Shown: in pieces, positions 1-5,964 of the stretch
Numbering within the stretch: the stretch's first letter is position 1
Layout of the letters: every line of letters starts with the position of its first letter
Assembly: GCA_041743655.1 (NCBI GenBank)
Contig: JBGTMJ010000035.1
Coordinates: 1 to 9,958 of the forward strand
Length of the DNA stretch: 9,958 bases
DNA from: JARIHD01 sp041743655
GTDB lineage: Bacteria; Patescibacteriota; Saccharimonadia; Saccharimonadales; UBA4665
Reading direction: 5' to 3'
Notes under the pieces: model-generated
What the model was told of the DNA's origin: nothing
The model's database searches: none
What the model saw: only the letters and a program-made list of their open reading frames with translations
Translations under genes and position numbers: made by a program

Positions 1-44
1 ACGGTAGTGATTAGGTGTCGCAGGGAGTGCATTGCTAGGGTAAG

Positions 45-356
45 CTAGCGATTGAGCCTGGCAGCAATCGCAAACTGCATAAAGTAGCGATCTAAGCTTT
101 CGATATTCTCAGGGCTCCTATTCTTGCCATACAGAGCATGCAAGTATTCCTCTTTTGCCCGTAATAGCTCTTTGGCTTTAGGAGACTTGCGCTCAATAAG
201 CACTGCCGTAGTTGCATCAAACAGGTCAAGCGCACGGGCAACTGCTTGTTCGCAGTCAGTTTCGTTCCTGCGCCGTCTGGCACTGAAAGACCTGCCGACT
301 ATGTTCGTGGTGATTTTGGCTAAGGCGGGGGGTCTCGCAGTTAAAAATCTGTGAAG
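45..356 (-). CDS. Possible small helical protein without a standard start codon
   Basis: This minus-strand frame is open from just after a TAG (357-359) to a TAG at 45-47, about 103 codons. Its translation looks like a real protein: an Arg-rich N-terminal part with a run of four Arg, then a Lys/Glu/Leu/Ala-rich helical part containing 'KAKELLRAKEEYLHALYGK' and ending 'FAIAARLNR'. There is no ATG near the 5' end. The first GTG is at 201-203, which would give a 45-residue product, and no Shine-Dalgarno precedes it. A -10-like TATTAT (363-368) lies exactly 6 nt before the first codon, the leaderless spacing seen elsewhere in this window, but that codon is CTT. It could be a gene with a mutated or rare start, the 3' part of a decayed gene, or chance. 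I do not recognise the family. The plus-strand frame covering 124-354 is judged its shadow. Confidence 0.4.
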   Translation of the reverse strand, partial: LHRFLTARPPALAKITTNIVGRSFSARRRRNETDCEQAVARALDLFDATTAVLIERKSPKAKELLRAKEEYLHALYGKNRSPENIESLDRYFMQFAIAARLNR

Positions 357-362
357 CTAGAA

Positions 363-368
363 ATAATA
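363..368 (-). promoter_or_regulatory. Weak -10-like hexamer before the 45-356 frame
   Basis: TATTAT on the minus strand ends 6 nt before the first codon (CTT) of the start-less frame. The spacing matches the leaderless promoters at other genes here, but there is no clear -35 element. Confidence 0.2.
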
Positions 369-469
369 TGGTTTTATCGCAAATGGAGCAATAGTGTATA
401 GCCGACAAAAGTCAATTATCTTACAGACAACGAGAGGCTATGATCTTAAAATAAACTTACAGGTAACTG

Positions 470-475
470 TATACT
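470..475 (+). promoter_or_regulatory. Candidate -10 box upstream of the PAS kinase
   Basis: TATACT lies in the 191-nt gap before the kinase and would give a leader of roughly 70 nt. No convincing -35 is visible. A small inverted repeat, tacag-gtaa-ctgta (458-471), overlaps the hexamer and could be an operator, but 5-bp arms are common by chance. The rest of 360-550 shows nothing recognisable. Confidence 0.3.
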
Positions 476-550
476 GAAGATGTTACTTTGCATAAATCCA
501 TAATTTTCTGAAACGACACTACAGTCCCAGATGGGAATAAGGTATTTTCG

Positions 551-1771
551 ATGAGTGACACTCAGCATACGAGAAACAATAAGAAGAAAATAATTCACCA
601 AGAAAATCGTATTAATGCACTTAAGAAGCTACTGGTCTATTACAAAGAGATTACTGAAACTATAAGAGAGCCGTTTATCATTCTGGATAAGGAGCTGTGT
701 GTTGTCACAGCAAACCAGGCTTTCTATCGCAAGTTCAAAGTTCGCAAGAAAGACACCGTAGGTAGACTTATCTACGAACTCGGCAGCAACCAGTGGGATG
801 GCCTGGAACTTCGAGAATTATTGGAACATATTCTGCCAAAGCACAGAGTATTGAATAACTATGAAGTCACGTATGACTTCCCTGTCCTTGGGCATAAAAC
901 AATGCTTTTAAATGCCAGACAAGTTGATAGCAAGCAGCTGATACTGCTTGCTATGGAAGATGTGACGCTGCTAAAGAAGCTTAAGGTTGATTCAGATGAG
1001 ATGACTGCAAACTTAGTTAAGCAACGCGACCAATTGCAAGGGCTAAATGACGCTAAAGACGAGTTTATCTCGCTTGCTTCCCACCAACTTCGTACCCCCG
1101 CCACTGAAGTTAAGCAATACGTGGGGATGCTAACCCACGACTATGCAGGCAAAGTGACAAAAGACCAAATGAGTATGCTCAATATTGCGTATAAAAGTAA
1201 TGAACGGCAACTAGAGATCATAGAGGATCTACTCAGAGTAGCCAAAGTTGATGCCGGAAAAGTGTATTTGGAAAAGTCACCGTGCAATGTGGTACAGCAA
1301 GTCGAGGCGGTTATACACGATCAAGCTATTTTATTTAAGAGCCGGGGGCAAAGCGTCGTGCTTAATAAGCCTAAGCAGAGAGTAATTGCCTTTATTGATG
1401 AAAAACTCATGCGGATGGTGTTAGAAAACTTATTGGACAACGCTGGGAAGTATTCGCAAGGAGGCGAGCAGATAACAATTGATTTTGAGCAAAACGACAG
1501 GTATACATCTATTGCAATAAAAGATAATGGGGTTGGGATACGAAAGCAGGATCGTCAAAAATTATTTCAAAAGTTTTCTAGGATTGATAATCCTCTCTCG
1601 ATATCCGTGATAGGCACCGGCTTAGGCTTATATTGGGCCAAGAAAATACTCGATTTACACGAAGGCAGCATAGAAGTAACTTCTAAACTAAAGGAAGGTT
1701 CTACTTTTATGGTGAAAATGCCCATAGATACTCAGTACGTATCGAAACAAACTTCCGCTACTACAAAGTAG
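551..1771 (+). CDS. Soluble PAS-domain sensor histidine kinase
   Basis: A 406-residue cytoplasmic histidine kinase with no signal peptide or membrane segment. A short basic N-terminus (1-20) and helix lead into a PAS-type sensor (about 35-140, 'EPFIILDKELCVVTANQAF'), then a coiled linker (140-170). The HisKA dimerisation and phosphotransfer helix has the H-box 'SHQLRTP' with the phospho-acceptor at His178. The HATPase_c domain shows the N-box 'LENLLDNAGKY' (291-301), G1 'DNGVGI' (325-330) and G2 'GTGLGL' (355-360). It should autophosphorylate and pass phosphate to a response regulator, but none is encoded nearby, so it is an orphan here. The residue after His178 is Gln rather than the usual Glu/Asp. 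The ATG has a modest AAGG (539-542) 8 nt upstream. The ligand of the PAS domain cannot be read from sequence. VIT1-family transporter 1838-2545 follows on the same strand but has its own promoter-like site. Confidence 0.93.
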   Translation: MSDTQHTRNNKKKIIHQENRINALKKLLVYYKEITETIREPFIILDKELCVVTANQAFYRKFKVRKKDTVGRLIYELGSNQWDGLELRELLEHILPKHRVLNNYEVTYDFPVLGHKTMLLNARQVDSKQLILLAMEDVTLLKKLKVDSDEMTANLVKQRDQLQGLNDAKDEFISLASHQLRTPATEVKQYVGMLTHDYAGKVTKDQMSMLNIAYKSNERQLEIIEDLLRVAKVDAGKVYLEKSPCNVVQQVEAVIHDQAILFKSRGQSVVLNKPKQRVIAFIDEKLMRMVLENLLDNAGKYSQGGEQITIDFEQNDRYTSIAIKDNGVGIRKQDRQKLFQKFSRIDNPLSISVIGTGLGLYWAKKILDLHEGSIEVTSKLKEGSTFMVKMPIDTQYVSKQTSATTK

Positions 1772-1825
1772 AAAAAATATAAGTCGTTGCTGGGCATCAT
1801 AGCGAGTAGAATCTTACATTTCGGC

Positions 1826-1837
1826 TACAATAGTTAC
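1826..1837 (+). promoter_or_regulatory. Leaderless-type -10 (TACAAT) for the VIT1-family gene
   Basis: TACAAT (1826-1831) is followed by exactly 6 nt and then ATG at 1838, so transcription would start at or next to the A of the start codon. There is no Shine-Dalgarno and no clear -35. The site supports ATG 1838 over the upstream in-frame TTG at 1787. Confidence 0.5.
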
Positions 1838-2545
1838 ATGCAACAAACAATAGCTCCCCACCCTGAAGAATTACACAAATCCCATAGAGCTGGTTGGCTG
1901 CGGGCAGTAGTGTTAGGTGTTAATGACGGCATAGTCTCTACCTCAAGCCTTATGCTTGGAGTTTCTACGGCTTTGACCAATAAGTCTGCTGTTCTAACTG
2001 CGGGTATAGCGGGGCTAGCCGCCGGCGCATTGTCTATGGCGGTAGGCGAATATGTGTCTGTCAGTTCTCAAAGGGATTCTGAACGTGCCGACATCGCTAT
2101 AGAGCTTCGCTCATTGGCTGCAAATCCTAAGGAAGAATTGCAAGAACTTGCTCTCATATATGAAAAAAGAGGGCTCGAACCAACACTGGCGCGCCAGGTT
2201 GCCCAGCAACTTCACGACCACGATGCGATTGGTGCGCACGCGCGCGATGAACTTGGCATTGATCATGAAGCACTGGCAAATCCCATGCAGGCAGCTTTGG
2301 CTTCAGCAGCTGCGTTTTCTATCGGTGCTATTGTTCCTATTCTGGCTATCATTTCTGCGACAGGTGTGAAAAGTGGTTGGAGTATCGTAGGAGCATCACT
2401 AGTAGCCTTGGCGGTTTCGGGAGCAATTGGTGCATATATCGGCGGCGGTCATAAATTACGGGCAGCGGCTCGCGTCTTTGTCGGCGGCGGTATGTCTATG
2501 GCAATTACAGCGCTAATCGGCCATATCATCGGTTCAAATCTATAA
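1838..2545 (+). CDS. CCC1/VIT1-family iron/manganese transporter
   Basis: A 235-residue integral membrane protein of the VIT1/CCC1 family, whose characterised eukaryotic members move Fe2+ or Mn2+ out of the cytosol by proton antiport. TM1 carries the family signature 'LGVNDGIVSTSSLMLGV' (26-42, Asp30), and TM2 is the Gly/Ala-rich run ending 'GEYVSVSSQRD' (70-80). A cytosolic helical segment rich in Glu and His (about 81-145, with 'HDHDAIGAHARDEL') corresponds to the metal-binding region between TM2 and TM3. Three further Gly/Ala-rich membrane segments lie at about 152-176, 180-203 and 211-232. It lacks the ferritin-like N-terminal domain of MbfA-type homologues. An open frame extends upstream to a TTG at 1787, but the ATG at 1838 fits the family N-terminus and the leaderless promoter. 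In a bacterium it probably exports or detoxifies iron or manganese; which metal is not shown. Confidence 0.9.
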   Translation: MQQTIAPHPEELHKSHRAGWLRAVVLGVNDGIVSTSSLMLGVSTALTNKSAVLTAGIAGLAAGALSMAVGEYVSVSSQRDSERADIAIELRSLAANPKEELQELALIYEKRGLEPTLARQVAQQLHDHDAIGAHARDELGIDHEALANPMQAALASAAAFSIGAIVPILAIISATGVKSGWSIVGASLVALAVSGAIGAYIGGGHKLRAAARVFVGGGMSMAITALIGHIIGSNL

Positions 2546-2594
2546 TTTTTCAATAGAGACAGGAAGCCTTAATAATGAACTCCTTATTTAAGAT

Positions 2595-2613
2595 TGCAAG
2601 GACGGACCTTGCA
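2595..2613. terminator. Short hairpin between convergent genes
   Basis: TGCAAGG (2595-2601), a 5-nt loop and CCTTGCA (2607-2613) form a perfect 7-bp stem in the 82-nt gap between the VIT1-family gene and the convergent glycosylase gene. No T-tract follows on either strand, so it is at best a weak or factor-dependent terminator, possibly bidirectional. Confidence 0.3.
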
Positions 2614-2627
2614 GCTCCCATAATCAT

Positions 2628-3239
2628 TTAGGCCGGGGTATTGTCGAGTGATTTCCAAAGGTGCCAGCTGGCAACGGTGCGGTAAGGGCGCCAGTGTTCG
2701 GCAATATTCATGAGCTCTTGTTTGCTCGGCAGCTCTTTCCAGCCGTACAGCTGTTTCATTGCCCGCTGCAGACCAACGTCATCAGCTGCGAATACGTCCA
2801 TACGCATTAAGGTAAATATCAGGAACATTTGCGCCGTCCATATGCCTATCCCTTTGATTGCAGTTAGCTCAGTAATCACTTCCTCATCGGTTTGCTGCTC
2901 CAGGTGGTTGTAGACTGCAAGATTATCAATGAAATGACGGGCGAGATCTTTTATATAGGTGGCTTTTGACCGTGAAAGGCCGATTGCTTTGATTTCTTCA
3001 TCGCTCAGTTCCATCACTATTTCCGGCTTCATGCCGGTCGTAGCTTCCAGCCGAGCGAAGATGGCCGCGGCTGCTGCGACAGATACTTGCTGACTGACAA
3101 TTGAACGGCATAGCGAGAGAAAATAGTCTCCCTGTGGTTGATGGACGATTGGCTTTTGGAGTTCAATAAGCGCTCCGAGCTTAGGGTCAAGCTTTGAGAG
3201 TTCTTTTTCTGCTTTTTGGATTAATGCAGGTGTGTTCAT
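2628..3239 (-). CDS. DNA-3-methyladenine glycosylase (HhH-GPD, AlkA-like)
   Basis: A 203-residue base-excision repair enzyme of the HhH-GPD superfamily, which removes alkylated bases such as 3-methyladenine. Family features appear in order: 'SIVSQQVSVAAA' in the N-terminal helical part (47-58), the helix-hairpin-helix 'LTAIKGIGIWTAQMF' (125-139) that binds the DNA backbone, and 'DVFAADDVGLQRA' (148-160) containing the catalytic aspartate. Asp154 corresponds to AlkA Asp238, with Asp153 just before it. There is no iron-sulfur cluster Cys motif, so it is not an EndoIII/MutY type, and the length is normal for a short AlkA/Mag-like enzyme. The gene follows the deaminase gene by 35 nt on the same strand and may be co-transcribed. 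No Shine-Dalgarno is visible. It ends facing the VIT1-family gene. Confidence 0.88.
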   Translation of the reverse strand: MNTPALIQKAEKELSKLDPKLGALIELQKPIVHQPQGDYFLSLCRSIVSQQVSVAAAAAIFARLEATTGMKPEIVMELSDEEIKAIGLSRSKATYIKDLARHFIDNLAVYNHLEQQTDEEVITELTAIKGIGIWTAQMFLIFTLMRMDVFAADDVGLQRAMKQLYGWKELPSKQELMNIAEHWRPYRTVASWHLWKSLDNTPA

Positions 3240-3273
3240 ATAATTGACTAAGGCATTACGGCTCAGAGCACTA

Positions 3274-3279
3274 ATTATA
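3274..3279 (-). promoter_or_regulatory. Possible -10 (TATAAT) overlapping the deaminase stop codon
   Basis: A perfect TATAAT on the minus strand includes the TAA stop of the deaminase gene and lies about 34 nt before the glycosylase ATG. It would allow separate expression of the glycosylase with a short leader. There is no supporting -35 or extended -10, so chance is possible. Confidence 0.3.
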
Positions 3280-3754
3280 CTTCACGCTGGCCATATTGGA
3301 CGCGACCTCTTGCAATTTGTGCTGCACACTCATCACCTAATACTGGTCCCTGGACATAGAGTGGATTTTTAGTAACCTTGGCTATGTCTCTGATAGGCAA
3401 CCAAGGGTCCATGGTTGATTCGGCAGGTGCGCCATAGTAAAAGGCATAGATATGGGCTTTAATACATGCTGACGCACACATGGAACAAATCTCAGCATTT
3501 CCGAATACTACGCAGCCGTCTAGGTATCGAGTGCCCTTTTGTTTACCCAGCATACGGAGGGCATTTATTTCTCCATGGGCAGTTGGATCGGTATCAGTAT
3601 TTTGTGTGTTATGCGCCGTTACCAAGATATTACCATCCATATCGGTAATAATAGAAGAAATCGGTACATTACCTTCACGTATGGCAACTTCTGCCTCCTG
3701 CTGGCATAGTTTAATAATTTCGATAATACGTTCCTGGCTGATGTTCGGCTTCAT
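3275..3754 (-). CDS. Zinc-dependent nucleoside/cytosine deaminase
   Basis: With the start chosen here the protein has 159 residues and the cytidine deaminase-like fold. The zinc and catalytic motif is 'TAHGEINALR': His60 as zinc ligand and Glu62 as proton shuttle. The second motif 'AEICSMCASACI' supplies Cys90 and Cys93 as the other zinc ligands. HGE in place of the commoner HAE is also found in yeast cytosine deaminase (Fcy1). The usual Pro before the first Cys is replaced by Ile, which is less usual. Likely role: hydrolytic deamination in pyrimidine or purine salvage; the substrate is not determined. The frame is open upstream to an ATG at 3818-3820, but the ATG at 3752-3754 matches the family N-terminus and has an extended -10 at leaderless spacing. 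It lacks the Pro-Cys context and conserved length cues for calling it TadA. Glycosylase gene lies 35 nt downstream. Confidence 0.85.
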   Translation of the reverse strand: MKPNISQERIIEIIKLCQQEAEVAIREGNVPISSIITDMDGNILVTAHNTQNTDTDPTAHGEINALRMLGKQKGTRYLDGCVVFGNAEICSMCASACIKAHIYAFYYGAPAESTMDPWLPIRDIAKVTKNPLYVQGPVLGDECAAQIARGRVQYGQREV

Positions 3755-3769
3755 AGAGCAATCATAACA
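3755..3769 (-). promoter_or_regulatory. Extended -10 leaderless promoter of the deaminase
   Basis: On the minus strand TG-T-TATGAT (hexamer 3761-3766, TG at 3768-3769) is followed by 6 nt and then the ATG at 3754. It is a TGn extended -10 without a recognisable -35, predicting transcription from the start codon itself. It decides the start against the upstream ATG at 3820. Confidence 0.55.
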
Positions 3770-3858
3770 AAAAAGAGACCTAGATTTTTTTAATATGCTT
3801 ACGCTTTGGTCGGTCATCATCGACGAGCTCAGAACCTCAGTTTACGCTTTCGGCCTGG

Positions 3859-3873
3859 TGCTATACTGAACTT
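3859..3873 (+). promoter_or_regulatory. Extended -10 leaderless promoter of the SnoaL-like gene
   Basis: TG-C-TATACT (TG at 3859-3860, hexamer 3862-3867) is followed by 6 nt and ATG 3874. A TTTACG (3841-3846) lies 15 nt upstream as a weak -35. There is no Shine-Dalgarno. It is divergent from the deaminase promoter in the same 119-nt gap. Confidence 0.6.
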
Positions 3874-4257
3874 ATGAAGCATTCACAGGTGTTAGCATGG
3901 GTAGATGAATATGTAGCGGCCTGGCGTACACCAGGGATCGCGCGGCTTGCTAAAGTTTTTGCCGAGAATGTCAGTTATCGCCTATCCCCCTGGAAAGAGC
4001 CGATTCAGGGCCTTGCCAAGCTCGGCCCGTTTTGGGAACAGACCAGGGATGGACACGACGAGGTTTTCGAATTACAAAGTGAGATTATCGCAGTCGAAAA
4101 CAATACAGCGGTGGTTAGACTCCAGGTGGACTATGCCAACGATACGCCACGAAAATGGCGTGATTTGTGGATTCTCACTTTCGATAGCGACGGCTTATGT
4201 TGTGCATTTGAAGAATGGCCATTTGCTGAAGGCCAATATGATGGACAAAAGTCATAG
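3874..4257 (+). CDS. SnoaL-like / NTF2-fold small protein
   Basis: A 127-residue single-domain protein of the nuclear transport factor 2-like superfamily (SnoaL-like). Typical features are the first helix 'VLAWVDEYVAAWRT' (6-19), 'FAENVSYRLSPW' (29-40), 'PIQGLAKLGPFWEQ' (43-56) and strands ending 'FEEWPFAEG' (112-120). The cone-shaped fold has a central pocket. Members act as small isomerases, cyclases or stress-related binding proteins, so the reaction cannot be named. No signal peptide. The gene is predicted leaderless and is divergent from the deaminase, so the two may share regulation. Confidence 0.8.
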   Translation: MKHSQVLAWVDEYVAAWRTPGIARLAKVFAENVSYRLSPWKEPIQGLAKLGPFWEQTRDGHDEVFELQSEIIAVENNTAVVRLQVDYANDTPRKWRDLWILTFDSDGLCCAFEEWPFAEGQYDGQKS

Positions 4258-4353
4258 GTTGAATCTCTAGATTGCAAGCACCGACCTTAGGACTCGTGGA
4301 ATTAGACTGTCTCCTGTTGCATGTCCGATTTAGCGCTAAGTCATCAATGGTGT

Positions 4354-4381
4354 TTGTATCTTAAGACATGTATAGTAGAAT
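4354..4381 (+). promoter_or_regulatory. Candidate promoter of the surface-protein gene
   Basis: TTGTAT (4354-4359), a 16-nt spacer and TAGAAT (4376-4381) form a plausible sigma70-like promoter. TAGAAT ends 8 nt before ATG 4390, so the leader would be zero to a few nt. It lies downstream of the other possible ATG (4321), which supports the shorter protein. TATAGT (4371-4376) is an alternative -10. The rest of 4258-4389 shows no other feature. Confidence 0.4.
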
Positions 4382-4389
4382 CTAAGCAT

Positions 4390-5949
4390 ATGCACTATAA
4401 AAAACGCACTCATATAAGACAAAAAGCCTTTATGATTCTAAGCGCGGTAGTAATATCAACGGGTTTTCTCCTAAGCGGCACTGTTGTACAATCGGAGACT
4501 AACCCGTCTTGTCCTTCTGGAATCAGTCTTGGCGTAAGCGGTGCCAACAACACCTCTGGGGTTACAGAGGGGATTGTAAACGTAATTCTAGGCAATCCGA
4601 CCGGTAGCAACCAGACGATCTCAAAAGTTGTTATGCGGGCAAATAGCCAACCGATTGGCCGCGCCCAGCCGAACAGTAACTACTCATGGAGTATGCCTTG
4701 GGTTACTAGCCTGTACCCAAATGGTCACGCCAGGCTTGATGCAGAAGTCTATTTTTCTGACTCGACCCAATATTGTCTTGTCTCCGGGCCGTCCCTAACG
4801 GTACTCAACAATACCGCCGCCAATCTAACGGCTGTAGCGCAACCATCAGACTGGCAAGGTCCTATGAGCTTCAGTTTTCCCATTAGGGTTAATGCAGGCG
4901 TGCAAGCAGTTCCTTTTGACCCGACCCCATATAGCTTGTACCAATGGACTGCGACAATTGGCAACATCAATCCGAGTTTCAACCAGGCACAATTTTCATC
5001 TGGTCAGACTGAAGGTTCGGGCAGCGTTACCATAAAAATAAAGTACGGGGGTGATGAGGCAGTTATTTCAGTTCCGATTACCGTCAAAACACCCAGCTCG
5101 CCGTTACCTTATTCGAACTCTAACCTAGGCAGCGACGCACCTTCTTCGACTTCTAGCAATCAACGGCCATCGACCAATGGCTCTACTCCGCCAGCCACCC
5201 TACAAAACAACCCTACAGCTCAAGATTGTATCGTGGGCGCCTTGGGTGAAGAGCGTTTCAAGGCTATTAATAAAAGTGAAGTACGGCCAACACCAGAGGA
5301 AATTAAGAAGTTTAACTTTTGTTTTGCCAACAGTAACTACATTTTGCCGTCCAACTTTGCCCCGGTCGCACCAGTAGCGGTTAAGGAACTGGCGAAAAGC
5401 AGTACGTTGGCACTCAACAAACCTGAGAATGTATCTAAACAAAAGGAAACTGGTAAGGTTGATGCGCTTAAACTAGGCGGTAAAGCTGCTCCAAATAGTT
5501 TGGTGTTGATTTACATTTTCTCTGATCCATTGGTGCTTACTTCCACAGCTGATGCCGATGGTAATTGGACATATATTCTTGAGGATCCAATAGAACCAGG
5601 TAAGCATGAAGTTTACTCGGTCGTATACCGGGGTGACGGCATATATGAACGTTCTAACCCGATCTCATTCTTGATTGGTACTGCTGTAGCTGCGGAGGCT
5701 AACCCGGATGGACTTAGTCTGCGATTGGCGGACCAGCCTACTCCCGCACTATCGAACCGCAGCATGATGGTATATGCCGTCGCCTCAGCTTTGACAGTGC
5801 TGTCGGTCCTACTTGTGCTGCTAGTTATTATCAGACGACGCAAACCCAAACCTACTGTGACAACACCTGCCCCAGCTGCCCCGCAAGCCTCACCGCCTGA
5901 CGCAGCTACTCCTACAGACTCATTCAAAAACCCACCAGAGAGCGTATAG
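4390..5949 (+). CDS. Secreted, membrane-anchored Ig-like surface protein
   Basis: Starting at ATG 4390 the protein has 519 residues. It begins with a Sec signal peptide: basic n-region (KKRTHIRQK), hydrophobic core about 13-33, possible cleavage after 'VVQS' (Ser35). The exported part has two beta-rich Ig-like regions (about 38-140, with Cys41 and Cys129 as a possible disulfide, and about 150-234). A Ser/Thr/Pro/Asn-rich linker (235-278) follows, then a helical motif bracketed by Cys280 and Cys311 ('ALGEERF', 'PTPEEI'). A bacterial Ig-like domain comes next (about 355-440, with 'TADADGNWTYIL' and 'EPGKHEVYSVVY'). One C-terminal TM segment (about 459-481), 'RRRKPKP' and a Pro/Ala-rich cytoplasmic tail end it. 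There is no LPXTG. It probably projects from the envelope for adhesion or sensing. The frame extends upstream to ATG 4321, but that adds 23 residues ahead of a good signal peptide. The kinase gene follows 15 nt later. Confidence 0.8.
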   Translation: MHYKKRTHIRQKAFMILSAVVISTGFLLSGTVVQSETNPSCPSGISLGVSGANNTSGVTEGIVNVILGNPTGSNQTISKVVMRANSQPIGRAQPNSNYSWSMPWVTSLYPNGHARLDAEVYFSDSTQYCLVSGPSLTVLNNTAANLTAVAQPSDWQGPMSFSFPIRVNAGVQAVPFDPTPYSLYQWTATIGNINPSFNQAQFSSGQTEGSGSVTIKIKYGGDEAVISVPITVKTPSSPLPYSNSNLGSDAPSSTSSNQRPSTNGSTPPATLQNNPTAQDCIVGALGEERFKAINKSEVRPTPEEIKKFNFCFANSNYILPSNFAPVAPVAVKELAKSSTLALNKPENVSKQKETGKVDALKLGGKAAPNSLVLIYIFSDPLVLTSTADADGNWTYILEDPIEPGKHEVYSVVYRGDGIYERSNPISFLIGTAVAAEANPDGLSLRLADQPTPALSNRSMMVYAVASALTVLSVLLVLLVIIRRRKPKPTVTTPAPAAPQASPPDAATPTDSFKNPPESV

Positions 5950-5952
5950 ACT

Positions 5953-5964
5953 TAAAATAAGACT
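5953..5964 (+). promoter_or_regulatory. Leaderless-type -10 (TAAAAT) for the membrane kinase
   Basis: TAAAAT (5953-5958) occupies most of the 15-nt gap after the surface-protein stop and ends 6 nt before ATG 5965. There is no Shine-Dalgarno. If real it is an internal promoter, so the kinase could be made with or without the surface protein. No -35 is evident. Confidence 0.4.

Noticed and set aside
1787..1837. TTG-initiated 17-residue extension of the VIT1-family protein.
   Set aside because: Family N-terminus and the -10 at 1826-1831 support ATG 1838.
2591..4295. Imperfect direct repeat: 2591-2617 and 4269-4295 match at 21 of 27 bases, both downstream of plus-strand genes.
   Set aside because: About one such ungapped match is expected by chance among all position pairs in 10 kb, and only the first copy forms a clean hairpin.
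4321..4389. Longer start (ATG 4321) for the surface protein.
   Set aside because: It puts 23 residues ahead of a good signal peptide and lies upstream of the likely promoter.
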